A stretch of DNA of 64,000 bases from Variovorax sp. (GTDB lineage: Bacteria > Pseudomonadota > Gammaproteobacteria > Burkholderiales > Burkholderiaceae_C): the NCBI GenBank assembly GCA_017744935.1, contig JAGIAI010000002.1, positions 1 to 64,000 on the forward strand, read 5' to 3'. Positions within the stretch are counted from its first letter, which is position 1. Each line of letters begins with the position of its first letter. The notes under the pieces are model-generated. The model searched no databases. It was not told the origin of the DNA and was given only the letters and a program-made list of their open reading frames with translations. Position numbers and translations under genes: made by a program. This document shows, one piece after another, positions 27,398 to 36,883 of the stretch.

Positions 27398-28205
27398 GAG
27401 CGGTCAAATTATAGGTTTGCACGATTGGTTCGAGACCCCTCCAGGGCGCTATCTGCTGGACTGGGAGCAGGGCCAGTTCGATCAGGCCGTGGCGGACGTC
27501 TTCGGTTACCACGCACTCCAGCTTGGGCTTCCCGAGGTACAGGGGCTGCGCACCAACCGCATGCCGCACCGTTGGCTGGCCCTGTCGGAGCCGGCGATGG
27601 CGCCGCGCGCCTCGCTCGTGACCGATTTCTCCGCGCTGCCGTTTTCGGCGAACAGCCTCGACCTGGTCGTGCTGCCGCATACGCTGGAGCTGAGCCCGGA
27701 CCCGCACGCGACGCTGCGCGAGGTCGAAAGGGTGCTGGTGCCTGAAGGGCGGGTCGTGATCTGCGGCCTCAATCCCGCGAGCCTATGGGGCATGCGGCAG
27801 CGGCGGGCACGGCTCTACCAGCGGCTGGGGTTCGGCGAACTCTTCCTGCCGGACGCCGGCGAGTTCATCGGCTACCGCCGCATGCGCGACTGGCTGCGCT
27901 TGCTGAGTTTCGAGGTCGAATCGGGTCGCTTCGGCGTCTACCGGCCGGCGGTCCGCAGCGAGGCATGGCTCGAGCGCTGCCACTGGTTCGATGACGCTGG
28001 CGAGCGCTGGTGGCCGATCTTCGGGGCTGTCTATTTTCTGGTAGCGGTCAAGCGGGTTCGCGGCATGCGGCTGCTGAGCGCCGACTGGCGCCGCGCGGCG
28101 GCGCGGGCGAGCGCTCCGGTGCCGATCGCGGGACGAGTACACCGCGATCACCGCGACCACGCACGTCGCTCACCTCATCGAAAGAAACAAGGAAAAGGTT
28201 CTTGA
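27396..28205 (+). CDS. SAM-dependent methyltransferase, class I
   Basis: 269 aa. The middle has [19 protein letters not shown] and the preceding segment [12 protein letters not shown], placing it in the Methyltransf_11 fold, though the usual glycine-rich SAM motif I is not clear. The C terminus is long and basic. The start ATG overlaps the gloB ATG on the other strand, and the stop overlaps the rnhA TTG start. Between gloB and rnhA this arrangement is familiar in betaproteobacteria. The substrate is unknown. Confidence 0.85.
   Translation: MSGQIIGLHDWFETPPGRYLLDWEQGQFDQAVADVFGYHALQLGLPEVQGLRTNRMPHRWLALSEPAMAPRASLVTDFSALPFSANSLDLVVLPHTLELSPDPHATLREVERVLVPEGRVVICGLNPASLWGMRQRRARLYQRLGFGELFLPDAGEFIGYRRMRDWLRLLSFEVESGRFGVYRPAVRSEAWLERCHWFDDAGERWWPIFGAVYFLVAVKRVRGMRLLSADWRRAAARASAPVPIAGRVHRDHRDHARRSPHRKKQGKGS
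27408..27413 (-). promoter_or_regulatory. Consensus -10 box close to the gloB start
   Basis: TATAAT on the minus strand with 10 bases to the gloB ATG, predicting a leader of only about 3-5 bases. The -35 region is weak. It lies within the coding sequence of the methyltransferase. Confidence 0.4.
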
Positions 28206-28651
28206 ACGAAGTACAGATCTACACCGATGGCGCCTGCAAGGGCAATCCCGGCCCTGGCGGCTGGGGCGCATGGCTGAAGTCGGGGGCGACCGAAAAGGAA
28301 TTGTTCGGCGGCGAACTCAACACCACCAACAACCGGATGGAGCTGCAGGCGGTCATCGAAGGGCTCGCCGCGCTGAAGCGGCCGTGCAAGGTCACGCTCT
28401 ACCTCGACAGCCAGTACGTGCGGATGGGCATCACCAAGTGGATTCGTGGCTGGAAGGCCAAGGGCTGGCGCACCTCGACCAAGCAGCCGGTCAAGAACGT
28501 GGAGCTCTGGCAGCAGCTCGACAAGCTGGTCGCGGAAGGCGGCCACCAGATCGAATGGCGCTGGGTCAAGGGCCATTCGGGCGATCCGGGCAACGAACGC
28601 GCGGATGCGCTGGCGAACAAGGGCGTCGAGCGCGCCCTCGGGCGGATCTAG
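28202..28651 (+). CDS. rnhA: Ribonuclease HI
   Basis: 149 aa, close to the usual 150-155. Catalytic residues are visible: Asp in [16 protein letters not shown], Glu in [12 protein letters not shown], Asp in LYLDSQYV, and the final Asp in [10 protein letters not shown]; the handle region [13 protein letters not shown] is present. It removes RNA from RNA-DNA hybrids. The start is a TTG at 28202 with AAGGAAAAGG upstream; it overlaps the methyltransferase stop as TTGA. Its TAG overlaps the convergent stop in a shared CTAG. Confidence 0.95.
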   Translation: MNEVQIYTDGACKGNPGPGGWGAWLKSGATEKELFGGELNTTNNRMELQAVIEGLAALKRPCKVTLYLDSQYVRMGITKWIRGWKAKGWRTSTKQPVKNVELWQQLDKLVAEGGHQIEWRWVKGHSGDPGNERADALANKGVERALGRI

Positions 28652-29127
28652 AGTCGCTCCGGCGCCTCGAGGACCTCGCCCATCTGGGCCCGGAACAGCA
28701 GGTCGTCGGTGACGCGAAGCCGGCGACTCATCTCGCGGGCGATGTTCATCTGGATCAGCGCAAACTGCTCGACGTTGTGCTCGAACAGCCGGTAGAGGTT
28801 GTCCGAGGTGAGTTCGATCGCGCTGCAGTCCTCGTCGGCCCGCACCGTCGCGCTGCGCGGGCAGAGGTCAAGCAGGGCCATCTCGCCGAAGCAGTCGCCA
28901 GGCCCGAGGCGCCGGATGAGCAGCTCGTGCTCGCGCCAGTTTTTCGAGACCGTGACATGGCCGCTCTCCAGCACGAACATGCAGGTGGGGGTGTCGTCCT
29001 CGTGGAAGAAGAAATCGCCACGCCGCACGTGGGTCACTGGCGCTTCGTCCAGCAGGAACTCGATGGTCTCCGCGCCAATGGCGCCGAAGATGGGCATCTG
29101 CTGGATCAACTCGATTCTTGATGCCAT
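28648..29127 (-). CDS. Stand-alone cyclic nucleotide-binding domain protein
   Basis: 159 aa consisting almost only of a cNMP-binding beta-barrel (about 12-130). The phosphate-binding cassette is well kept: [18 protein letters not shown], including the Glu and Arg that hold cyclic nucleotide. No helix-turn-helix, kinase or channel domain follows, so it is not a CRP-type regulator. Its last helix may bind a partner. Its stop overlaps the rnhA stop by 4 bases; it lies 30 bases downstream of moeA on the same strand. Confidence 0.85.
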   Translation of the reverse strand: MASRIELIQQMPIFGAIGAETIEFLLDEAPVTHVRRGDFFFHEDDTPTCMFVLESGHVTVSKNWREHELLIRRLGPGDCFGEMALLDLCPRSATVRADEDCSAIELTSDNLYRLFEHNVEQFALIQMNIAREMSRRLRVTDDLLFRAQMGEVLEAPERL

Positions 29128-29157
29128 GCATCGCTCCTTGCCGGTTGGGGGCAGACG

Positions 29158-30468
29158 CTAGATCACGCCGTCGAACATCATCACGTCGACCGGGTCGCCA
29201 TCGGCCACGCTGCCCTGGTCATGATGCAGCACGACCAGGCCGTTGGCCTCGACCATCGAGCTCAGTACGCCCGAGCCCTGGTTGCCCGCGATGCGCACTT
29301 CGGGCAATGACCCGGCAATCGGCCGGACGTATCCGCGCTGGTATTCGGTGCGTCCGGGCTTCTTGCGGATGGCGCCGACGCTTCTGGCGCGAAGCAGAGG
29401 CGGTGGCGCTGCGCAGGCGTCGTTGCAGCCCATCATGCGCAAGAGCGCAGGCCGCACGAACGCCAGGAACGTGACCATCACCGCGACCGGATTGCCGGGC
29501 AGGCCGAACAGCACGGCAGCGCCGCGATCCGGCGTGTCCGTCGGGATCAGGCCGACCGCCATGGGGCGACCGGGTCGCATCGCGACGCGCCAGAACGCCA
29601 TGTCGCCAAGGCGCTGCATCACCGCTCGCGTGTGGTCGGCCTCGCCGACGCTGACGCCGCCGCTGGTGATGATCGCGTCGGCTTCGCCGGCCGCGCGCCG
29701 AAGCGCCGATTCAAGGGCAGCCGGATCGTCGCGCACGAGGCCGAGATCGATCACCTCGCAGCCGAGTCGCCTCAGCAGTCCGAAGATGGTGTAGCGGTTG
29801 CTGTCGTATACGGCGCCTTCGCGCGGCGGTTCACCGAGGCTGAGGATTTCGTCGCCGGTCGAAAAGTAGGCGACCCGCAGCCGCTGCAACACCGGCACCA
29901 TCGGCAGCCCAAGGCTCGCCACCATGCCGAGCGCAGCCGGAGAAATGATCTCGCCTCGCCGCAGCGCAGGCTTGCCTTGCATGAGATCTTCGCCCGCGAG
30001 CCGCCGGTTGTCGCCTCGACGCAGCGCTTTGGCGGGGAAGCGGACGAGTTCGCCCTCGACCGTGCAGAACTCCTGCGGGATGACCGTGTCGAGGCCCGCA
30101 GGCATCACGGCGCCGGTCATGATCTTCAACGCATCGCTGCTGCCCACGTGACCGCGCCACGCGACGCCGGCCAGAGCCGTGCCGACGATCCGCAATTCAA
30201 CCGTGGCGTCGTTCGCAAGACCATCGAGCAGACGGCCGTCGAAGGCGAAGCCGTCCATCGCCGAGTTGTCGTGCGGTGGCACGCTGACCGGCGAAATGAT
30301 GTCCTCCGCCAGCACCCGGCCAAGTGCATCGCGCAGGGCAATGCGCTCGACCTGCGTGACGACGGCCGGTTCGGCGAGGCGTGCAAGGAACGCCTGCACG
30401 GCATCCACGCCCAGCGCCTTCGGGTCGTAGCCCGCCAGTGCGGCGGCGATGTCTGCGATACGGCTCAT
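29158..30468 (-). CDS. moeA: Molybdopterin molybdotransferase MoeA
   Basis: 436 aa enzyme that inserts molybdate into adenylylated molybdopterin. Seen are PPHDNSAMDGFAF, the ITSGGVSVGEADHT loop, LFGLPGNPVAVMVTF and a C-terminal domain from about 345. It is slightly longer than the usual 400-410. It follows mobA with a 14-base gap; the moaA-mobA-moeA set makes a cofactor biosynthesis operon, implying molybdoenzymes elsewhere in the genome. Confidence 0.95.
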   Translation of the reverse strand: MSRIADIAAALAGYDPKALGVDAVQAFLARLAEPAVVTQVERIALRDALGRVLAEDIISPVSVPPHDNSAMDGFAFDGRLLDGLANDATVELRIVGTALAGVAWRGHVGSSDALKIMTGAVMPAGLDTVIPQEFCTVEGELVRFPAKALRRGDNRRLAGEDLMQGKPALRRGEIISPAALGMVASLGLPMVPVLQRLRVAYFSTGDEILSLGEPPREGAVYDSNRYTIFGLLRRLGCEVIDLGLVRDDPAALESALRRAAGEADAIITSGGVSVGEADHTRAVMQRLGDMAFWRVAMRPGRPMAVGLIPTDTPDRGAAVLFGLPGNPVAVMVTFLAFVRPALLRMMGCNDACAAPPPLLRARSVGAIRKKPGRTEYQRGYVRPIAGSLPEVRIAGNQGSGVLSSMVEANGLVVLHHDQGSVADGDPVDVMMFDGVI

Positions 30469-30482
30469 GGAAGCGAGAAAAA

Positions 30483-31133
30483 TCAGGTGCGCTGGGATTC
30501 GAGTGCGTGCAGCTCGGCCAGCGTGTTGGCGTTGTAGAACGCGTCCGGTGCGTCACCGGGGCGGTCGAAGGGCACGAGCACCGTGCGGTGCTGGGCGGTC
30601 CACTTGTCGATCTTCCGGCCGCCGGCCTGGGTGAACTGGACAAGGCTTTCGAGCAGCGTCGCGCTCAGCAGGCAGAACACAGGCTGGGCGCGCGGGGCGG
30701 GCCTGCCGCCGGGGTCCTCCGACGGCTCGGGCGCCGAGACCATTGCGATCTCCGCATCGTTGGCGACCAGCGCTTCGCAGAGCCGGCTCGCCAGATCGAG
30801 CGGGAAGAGCGGCGTGTCGCATGGCACCGTCAGGAGGTAGGGCGTCTCGCAATGCTCCAGGCCGACGAGGAAGCCCGCCAGTGGCCCCGCAAAGTCAGCC
30901 AGTCCGTCCGGCCAGACCGGCACCCCGAAAGATTCGTAGGCAGAGAGATTGCGATTGGCGTTGATCATGATCTCGCCGACCTGCATGCCGAGCCGCATGA
31001 CGGCGTGCATCGCGAGCGCCGTGCCGTTGAAGTTCTGCAGGCCCTTGTCGACACCGCCCATGCGCGTGCCGCGTCCGCCCGCGAGCACGAGCCCGGTGAT
31101 CTCGCCGGTGGCGATGGCTGGTCTGTTGGTCAT
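30483..31133 (-). CDS. mobA: Molybdenum cofactor guanylyltransferase MobA
   Basis: 216 aa. The nucleotidyltransferase motif [18 protein letters not shown] is at the N terminus, followed by [15 protein letters not shown] and VPCDTPLFP. It transfers GMP from GTP to Mo-molybdopterin to give MGD for DMSO-reductase-family enzymes. Its ATG overlaps the moaA stop (ATGA). Confidence 0.94.
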   Translation of the reverse strand: MTNRPAIATGEITGLVLAGGRGTRMGGVDKGLQNFNGTALAMHAVMRLGMQVGEIMINANRNLSAYESFGVPVWPDGLADFAGPLAGFLVGLEHCETPYLLTVPCDTPLFPLDLASRLCEALVANDAEIAMVSAPEPSEDPGGRPAPRAQPVFCLLSATLLESLVQFTQAGGRKIDKWTAQHRTVLVPFDRPGDAPDAFYNANTLAELHALESQRT

Positions 31134-32248
31134 CCGCCGATGTAGCTCATTTCGACCCGTCGCGGCGCGGCGCCGTCGGTGTCGGGTCCGCGCAGCGCGC
31201 GGAGTTCGGAATAGCGATCGCTCCGGCTTTGCCAGATGTGGCCGATCGCGGAAGTGATCTGTTCATCGCTCGCGCCGCCGCGCAACAGCGGCCGCAGGTC
31301 ATGGCCTGCGTTGGCAAAGAGACAGAGATAGAGCTTCCCTTCAGTCGACAGGCGTGCGCGGTTGCAGTCGTGACAGAAGGCCTGCGTGACGCTGCTGATC
31401 ACCCCGATTTCGCCGCCGCCGTCCTGGTAGGCCCAGCGTTGGGCGGTTTCACCCGGCGCTGTCGCTTCGAGGGGGACGAGAGGAAATTCCTCCGCGATGC
31501 GGCGCACCACCTCCGCGGAGGGGAGCACTTCGTCCATGCGCCATCCGTTGGTCGCACCCACGTCCATGTATTCGATGAAGCGCAGGGCCACGCCGGTACC
31601 GCGGAAGTGGCGGGCCATCGGCAGGATTTCCTGCTCGTTGGTCCCTCGCTTGACCACCATGTTGACTTTGATCGGGCCCAGGCCAGCGGCCTTGGCCGCA
31701 TCGATGCCGGCCAGAACTTCCGCGACGGGAAAGTCGACGTCGTTCATGCTGCGGAAGGTGACGTCGTCCAGACCGTCGAGGCTGATGGTGACGCGCCGCA
31801 ACCCCGCAGCCTTGAGTGCCCTGGCCTTGCGGGCCAGCAGCGAGCCGTTGGTGGTCAGCGTGAGATCGAGCGGTTGGCCGTCCGGCGTGCGCAACGCTGC
31901 GAGTTGCTCGATCAGCACTTCGAGATTCTTGCGAAGCAGCGGTTCACCGCCGGTGAGCCGGACCTTGTGCACGCCATGCGCTGCGAAGAGGCGCGCGAGC
32001 CGCGTGATTTCCTCGAAGCTGAGCAGCGCGCTGTGCGGGAGGTACTGGTAGTCCTTGTCGAAGACTTCCTTCGGCATGCAGTAGCTGCAGCGAAAGTTGC
32101 ACCGGTCCGTGACGCTGATGCGAAGGTCCGTCAGCGGCCGTTGCAACCGATCGAGCAGCACGCCGGTTGCTGGCAGCGCGAGGTTGGCCATCGCCGTCGC
32201 AGGACGGGCGCGACCGATCTCGGAGACGGGGATGACATGCTGGCTCAT
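31130..32248 (-). CDS. moaA: GTP 3',8-cyclase MoaA
   Basis: 372 aa radical SAM enzyme of molybdopterin synthesis. The first iron-sulfur cluster motif is CNFRCSYC (C-x3-C-x2-C); the second cluster cysteines are in [13 protein letters not shown] and a later LYLCLFA. The SAM loop LTGGEPLLR is present and the protein ends with the conserved GG (SYIGG). About 30 extra residues precede the core compared with E. coli, so a start at one of the internal Met codons is possible. Confidence 0.95.
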   Translation of the reverse strand: MSQHVIPVSEIGRARPATAMANLALPATGVLLDRLQRPLTDLRISVTDRCNFRCSYCMPKEVFDKDYQYLPHSALLSFEEITRLARLFAAHGVHKVRLTGGEPLLRKNLEVLIEQLAALRTPDGQPLDLTLTTNGSLLARKARALKAAGLRRVTISLDGLDDVTFRSMNDVDFPVAEVLAGIDAAKAAGLGPIKVNMVVKRGTNEQEILPMARHFRGTGVALRFIEYMDVGATNGWRMDEVLPSAEVVRRIAEEFPLVPLEATAPGETAQRWAYQDGGGEIGVISSVTQAFCHDCNRARLSTEGKLYLCLFANAGHDLRPLLRGGASDEQITSAIGHIWQSRSDRYSELRALRGPDTDGAAPRRVEMSYIGG

Positions 32249-32329
32249 GGGGGAGGCAAATTTAACCCATCCCCCCGAGCGGCGACATGCCGAAAGCGCT
32301 TGACCCTGAGGCGAAGAGGCAGCCCGGAA

Positions 32330-33763
32330 TCACCCGTGGCGGATCGCGACGGCCTTGAGCGTCGTGAACCCGTACAGCGCCTCGAAGCCCTTTTCGCGCC
32401 CGTAGCCCGAGGACTTGACGCCACCGAACGGCAACTCGACACCACCGCCGGCGCCGTAGTTGTTGATGAACACCTGGCCACTCTTCACGCGCTTGGCCAT
32501 GCGGAGCTGGCGCGAGCCGTTCTCGGTCCAGATGCCCGCAACCAGGCCGAAGCGCGTGGCGTTGGCAAGTTCGACAGCTTCGTCCTCGTCATGGAATCGC
32601 ATCGCAGCGAGCACGGGGCCGAAGACTTCCTCCTGCGCCAACCGGTGATCGACCGGCACGTCGCGCAGGAGGGTTGGCGCCTGGTAGAAGCCGCCTTGCG
32701 GCGCTTCGTCGACCACGGTGCCCTGGCCGACCATCGGGATGCCGGCGACCTGGGCATCCGAGAGGAAATCCCAAACCCGCTGCTGCTGCGTCTGGCGGAT
32801 CAGCGGGCCGACGTCGAGATCCATCGCCGCCGGGCCCACGCGCAGCGCCTCGAAGGCATGCCCGAGGCGCTCGAGCAGCGGCTCGTAGATGTCGCGCTGG
32901 ATCAGCACGCGCGAACCGGCGGAGCAGGTCTGGCCGGCGTTCTGCACGATCGCGTTGATCAGCACCGGAATGGCCGCGTTCAGGTCGGCATCGGCAAAGA
33001 CGATCTGCGGGCTCTTGCCGCCGAGTTCGAGCGTGACCGGGCAATGCCGCTCGGCCGCCACCTGCTGGATGATCGTGCCCACCGAGGGGCTGCCGGTGAA
33101 GCTGATGTGGTCGATGCCTTCGTGCCGCGCCAACGCGTCGCCGACTTCATGGCCGTAGCCGGTCACGATGTTGATCGCGCCGGGCGGAAAGCCGACCTCC
33201 GCCGCCAGTTGAGCCACGCGGATCAGCGACAGGCACGCGTCTTCCGACGGCTTGACCACGCACACATTTCCCGCTGCCAGCGCACCACCGACGCTGCGCC
33301 CGAAGATCTGCATCGGGTAGTTCCAGGGAATGATGTGGCCGGTGACGCCGTGCGGCTCGCGCCACGTCAGCACGCTGTAGCCGTCCTGGTAGGGGATGGT
33401 TTCGCCGTGCAGCTTGTCGCACGCGCCCGCGTAGAACTCGAAATAGCGCACCAGCGCCAGCGCATCGGCCCGGGCCTGCTTCACTGGCTTTCCGCAATCG
33501 CGCTGTTCGATCAGCGCGAGCTCATCGGTGTGTGCCGCGATCTTCTGCGAGAGCTTGTAGAGCAGTCGTCCGCGTTCGGCGGCGCTGACCTTCTGCCAGT
33601 TGGTCTCGAAGCAATGGCGTGCGACCTGAACGGCTGCATCGATGTCTGCTGCGTTGCTGCGCTGCAGTTCGTCGAAGGTCTGGCCATCGGAGGGATCGAT
33701 CACCGGCAGCGTGCGGCCGGACGAGGAGGCAACACTCTCGTTGCCGATGTAGTTGAGTTGCAT
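32330..33763 (-). CDS. NAD(P)-dependent aldehyde dehydrogenase
   Basis: 477 aa, start MQLNYIGNESV. Catalytic residues are clear: Glu in VTLELGGKSPQIVF and Cys in NAGQTCSAGSRVL; the Rossmann part has FTGSPSVGTIIQQ. Sequence style is closest to betaine/gamma-aminobutyraldehyde dehydrogenases, but the substrate cannot be set. No good Shine-Dalgarno precedes the start. It is followed by a 81-base gap to moaA and preceded closely by the peroxiredoxin on the same strand. Confidence 0.88.
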   Translation of the reverse strand: MQLNYIGNESVASSSGRTLPVIDPSDGQTFDELQRSNAADIDAAVQVARHCFETNWQKVSAAERGRLLYKLSQKIAAHTDELALIEQRDCGKPVKQARADALALVRYFEFYAGACDKLHGETIPYQDGYSVLTWREPHGVTGHIIPWNYPMQIFGRSVGGALAAGNVCVVKPSEDACLSLIRVAQLAAEVGFPPGAINIVTGYGHEVGDALARHEGIDHISFTGSPSVGTIIQQVAAERHCPVTLELGGKSPQIVFADADLNAAIPVLINAIVQNAGQTCSAGSRVLIQRDIYEPLLERLGHAFEALRVGPAAMDLDVGPLIRQTQQQRVWDFLSDAQVAGIPMVGQGTVVDEAPQGGFYQAPTLLRDVPVDHRLAQEEVFGPVLAAMRFHDEDEAVELANATRFGLVAGIWTENGSRQLRMAKRVKSGQVFINNYGAGGGVELPFGGVKSSGYGREKGFEALYGFTTLKAVAIRHG

Positions 33764-33780
33764 GGGAGAAATCTTAGCGC

Positions 33781-34335
33781 TCAGCGCGCGGCTGTCGCCC
33801 GGGGAAGGGCGCGCAGGGCATTGAGAATGCGCTCGACGTGCTTGTCGGGATTCAGGTTCTGGTAGTAGTAGGCGACATGGCCATTGGGCGTGACCACGTA
33901 CGAGAGGCGGTTCGCAAAATCCGGGCGGGTCTGCATGACCGCGTCGAAGCCCTGGATGACGGTCTTGGACTGGTCGGAGGCCACCGGAAAGCGGCTCTGG
34001 CACGACTTGACCGAAAACTTGGTCAGCGTGTCGATGTCGTCGGCGGACACGCCGATCACCGTAGCGCCGAGGGCGGCGAACCTGTCGATGGCTTCGGCGA
34101 ATGCATGCGCCTCGATCGAGCAGTCGGCGGTGTCGGCTGCCGGGAAGAAATACACGACGACCGGCCCTTTGGCGAGTGCTTCGGTCAGCGAATAGCTGAA
34201 GACCTTGCCGCCCAACGCCGCAGTGGCGGTGAACTTCGGGACGGGATCGCCGATATCGAGTGCCGCGAAGGCCGTCGGAGCCACGGTGGCGGCCGCCGCC
34301 AGAAGTGCGGCGCGCACGGAAGTGTGGAGCATCAT
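33781..34335 (-). CDS. Exported peroxiredoxin (AhpC/TSA, BCP-like)
   Basis: 184 aa with a signal peptide (about 1-24, cleavage after TAFA). The thioredoxin-like fold begins LDIGDPVPKFTATAALGG; the peroxidatic cysteine is in FFPAADTADCSIEAHAF, where the usual TPGCT pattern is replaced by TADCS, and a second cysteine (VKSCQSRF) may be resolving. It would reduce peroxides in the periplasm; the reductant is unknown. The start is one of two adjacent ATGs. It is divergent from the phospholipase D lipoprotein gene. Confidence 0.85.
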   Translation of the reverse strand: MMLHTSVRAALLAAAATVAPTAFAALDIGDPVPKFTATAALGGKVFSYSLTEALAKGPVVVYFFPAADTADCSIEAHAFAEAIDRFAALGATVIGVSADDIDTLTKFSVKSCQSRFPVASDQSKTVIQGFDAVMQTRPDFANRLSYVVTPNGHVAYYYQNLNPDKHVERILNALRALPRATAAR

Positions 34336-34422
34336 GATGTAACCCCGGAGGAATGCATTCCGAATTCTAGGACCGAGGGCAGACGCGATCGGCAGTCGGC
34401 CAGCAGAGAAGGGGAACCGAGC

Positions 34423-36009
34423 ATGACGTCCAAGTCTTCCGCTTTCGCCCGCTTCCTGGGCGCAGTGATCTTGTCTGGATCGATGGCGTTGCTGACGGCC
34501 TGCGGCTCCTTGCCGAAGATGCCGCAGCGGCCGGATGAACGCGCCGCTGCGCCGGATCCGTCCAGCATGCTCGCGAAGATCGTCGCGGCCTCGACGCCGC
34601 CGGGCGAGCATTCCGGCTTCCGGCTGATGCCCCTGGGGGTCTATTCGCTCGATGCCCGCATCCAGCTCGCGCAGCGCGCACAGCATTCGCTCGTGGTGCA
34701 GTACTACCAGTTCGAGAATGACGGCACCGGCCGGCTCTTGATGCGGGCCTTGCGCGAAGCCGGTGCGCGCGGCGTGAAGGTGCGGGTGCTCGTGGACGAT
34801 CTCTACACCAGCAAGAGCCAGCAGCCGCTGCTGGCGCTCGCCCAGACGCCGAACGTGGAGGTGCGGCTCTTCAATCCCTTCTGCTGCGGCCGCGGCGGGA
34901 TCGTGTCGCGCTTCGCGGCTTCGCCGCAGGACATCCCGCGGCTCAATCACCGCATGCACAACAAGCTGTTCATCGCCGACGGCGTGGCGGCGGTGGTCGG
35001 CGGACGCAACATCGCGGACGAATATTTCGTCCTCAGCCAGGCGCAGAACTTCATCGACATGGATGCGCTCGTGGTCGGCAAGGTCGTCGCGGAACTGGAG
35101 GCGGTTTTCGACGCCTTCTGGAACGCCGAGCAGGTTTGGCCGATCCAGGACATCGTGGCGGGCGAGGGCGGGAAGAAACCTACGGCCCAGGATTTCGACG
35201 ACTGGATCGGCATGGCGGCGCCACCGCCCCGGCTGGAGATCCCGCCGGTCGACGTGCTGGGCTATGGCCCGATCACCGAGGAACTCGACGCCGGCAGGAT
35301 GGGCTTGCTGTGGGGCGAGGCGCACGCCGTTGCCGATCCACCGAGCAAGCCCGCGTACATGAGCGCCGACGAGGCGCTCGCGACCAGCGTGACGATGAAG
35401 GTCTGGGGGTTGTTGCTAGATGCGAAGTCCGAGGTGGACCTGACCTCGCCCTACCTTGTGCCGGGCGAGAAGGGCATGGCGGCCTTCGACGACCTCATGC
35501 GCCGCAAGGTCAGGCTGACCCTCCTGACCAACTCGCTGGCGGCCAACGACGAACCGCTCGTCCATACGGGCTATATGCGCTACCGCGAACGCCTGCTGCG
35601 CAGCGGCGCGGACCTTTATGAGCTCAGCCCCGAGCGCACCACCGCCAACAAGCGACTGGGCATGTTCGGCAACTCGCTCGGCAGGCTGCATGCGAAGACG
35701 GCAGCGATCGACAAGCAGCGGATCTTCGTCGGCTCCATGAACCTCGATCCGCGCTCGGCGACGCAGAACACCGAAATGGGCGTGGTGGTTGACAGCCCAC
35801 AACTCGCGCGCGAAATGCTCCGGGTGATCAATATCAGCAAACTGCAGAATTCGTATCGCTTGCGCCTCGACCCGGAAAACGGATCGATCCAATGGCTGAC
35901 AACTGACGGAGAGAAGGAAATGATCCTGACCTCGGAGCCGGAGGCCGGGTTTTTCCAGCGCTTCTATAACTCGCTGGTTGCGCCGCTCGTCCCGGAAATG
36001 CTGTTGTAA
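34423..36009 (+). CDS. Phospholipase D/cardiolipin synthase-like lipoprotein
   Basis: 528 aa. The N terminus has a hydrophobic segment and lipobox LTAC, so it is probably a lipoprotein. Two HKD motifs are complete: HRMHNKLFIADGVAAVVGGRN (first) and HAKTAAIDKQRIFVGSMN (second). The layout resembles ClsC-type cardiolipin synthases or periplasmic PLD enzymes that act on phosphatidyl groups. AGAAGGGG lies about 10 bases before the ATG. Confidence 0.88.
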   Translation: MTSKSSAFARFLGAVILSGSMALLTACGSLPKMPQRPDERAAAPDPSSMLAKIVAASTPPGEHSGFRLMPLGVYSLDARIQLAQRAQHSLVVQYYQFENDGTGRLLMRALREAGARGVKVRVLVDDLYTSKSQQPLLALAQTPNVEVRLFNPFCCGRGGIVSRFAASPQDIPRLNHRMHNKLFIADGVAAVVGGRNIADEYFVLSQAQNFIDMDALVVGKVVAELEAVFDAFWNAEQVWPIQDIVAGEGGKKPTAQDFDDWIGMAAPPPRLEIPPVDVLGYGPITEELDAGRMGLLWGEAHAVADPPSKPAYMSADEALATSVTMKVWGLLLDAKSEVDLTSPYLVPGEKGMAAFDDLMRRKVRLTLLTNSLAANDEPLVHTGYMRYRERLLRSGADLYELSPERTTANKRLGMFGNSLGRLHAKTAAIDKQRIFVGSMNLDPRSATQNTEMGVVVDSPQLAREMLRVINISKLQNSYRLRLDPENGSIQWLTTDGEKEMILTSEPEAGFFQRFYNSLVAPLVPEMLL

Positions 36010-36073
36010 TCCCGGGATGCTCCTGTCGCTTCCTCCCCCTTGCAATCCCTCTGTGGCGCCCCACATGCTTCGC

Positions 36074-36418
36074 ATGAACGCTACCAACACCCCCGCCCAC
36101 AAGACCGATCTGGCGGTGACGCATGTCCTGGCCCAACTCCTCGAGCGGCTCGAGCACAGCGCTGTGCCGGTCGGCGCCGAGCAATACCGGTCCGTCGTCA
36201 TGCATCTGGTCGACGAGTTCCGCGATGTGGAACCGGGTGCCCAGCTCGGTCAATTGCTGGACTCCTATCCGGCCGCGGCCGAGGTGTACGAGAACATGAA
36301 CTACCAGCACGCCGGACTGTGCCGCTCGGCTCTGGATGCCTCGCTGACTGCCGAATTGGCCGCCAAGAACGCCATCGAGCGCGCGATGCGCCGTGGCCCG
36401 GAGACCGCCCATGAGTAA
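36074..36418 (+). CDS. Conserved-looking hypothetical protein, 114 aa
   Basis: Start at the ATG MNATNTPAHK (a second ATG three codons earlier is possible). The protein looks soluble and helical, with VTHVLAQLLERLEHSAVP and LAAKNAIERAMRRG as likely helices and one Cys (HAGLCRSA). No domain recognised. It overlaps the next gene by 8 bases, suggesting a co-translated pair. Confidence 0.65.
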   Translation: MNATNTPAHKTDLAVTHVLAQLLERLEHSAVPVGAEQYRSVVMHLVDEFRDVEPGAQLGQLLDSYPAAAEVYENMNYQHAGLCRSALDASLTAELAAKNAIERAMRRGPETAHE

Positions 36419-36656
36419 AGCCGACGTTAAGACCACCGTATTGGCCGACGGACTGCGGTACAAGGCCAAGGCGCCGGGATCGCCGTTCCGTGCTTCCGCC
36501 TCGTTCAGCGGCGCGACGATGTCGTGCTTCATGTGCGGCAAGCATCGTGTTCGCTCGCAGCTGCGCACTCGCCAGTTGCTGGGCAAGGCTCAGACGGTTT
36601 GTGCGCCGTCCTGCAAGGCGCTCGACGAACTCATGGCCAACGGCGGGGGCGAGTGA
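36411..36656 (+). CDS. Small putative zinc-binding protein, 81 aa
   Basis: Starts MSKADVKTTVLADG. The centre has SCFMCGKHR and, about 20 residues on, TVCAPSCKAL, giving C-x2-C...C-x3-C, a plausible zinc ribbon. The rest is basic (HRVRSQLRTRQLLGK), which could suit nucleic-acid binding. No family recognised. It overlaps the upstream 114-aa frame by 8 bases. Confidence 0.65.
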   Translation: MSKADVKTTVLADGLRYKAKAPGSPFRASASFSGATMSCFMCGKHRVRSQLRTRQLLGKAQTVCAPSCKALDELMANGGGE

Positions 36657-36762
36657 ATCAGGTCCGTGTGATTTGTTTCACGAACGGGCCAATTCAGCGC
36701 GCCGAATTTAGTACTTCATACCGCCTATCAAATCGGGAAAAATCGAACTACAGTTAGACACA

Positions 36763-36783
36763 ATTGATGCGAATTGCGTCAAT
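36763..36783. promoter_or_regulatory. 21-base inverted repeat in an AT-rich gap
   Basis: ATTGATGCGAATTGCGTCAAT pairs end to end with only two G-T mismatches around a single central base. It lies in the 227-base AT-rich gap (36657-36883) before the unknown 186-aa gene, about 100 bases upstream of its start. The arms TTGA...TCAA resemble an FNR site but the spacing is wrong. It could be an operator; no matching regulator is apparent nearby. Confidence 0.4.
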
Positions 36784-36883
36784 ACCAAAGTTCTAATTAC
36801 TGATCGATTCAAATGATCCCGATGAATTCAAAGGCCGGCGAGGCCCTGGGTCTGTTTCGATTGAACGCGAAAGGACGGGCCCA

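Noticed and set aside
36763..36783. Possible FNR site in the AT-rich gap
   Set aside because: The TTGA and TCAA halves are too far apart for FNR (TTGAT-N4-ATCAA); kept only as an unassigned inverted repeat.
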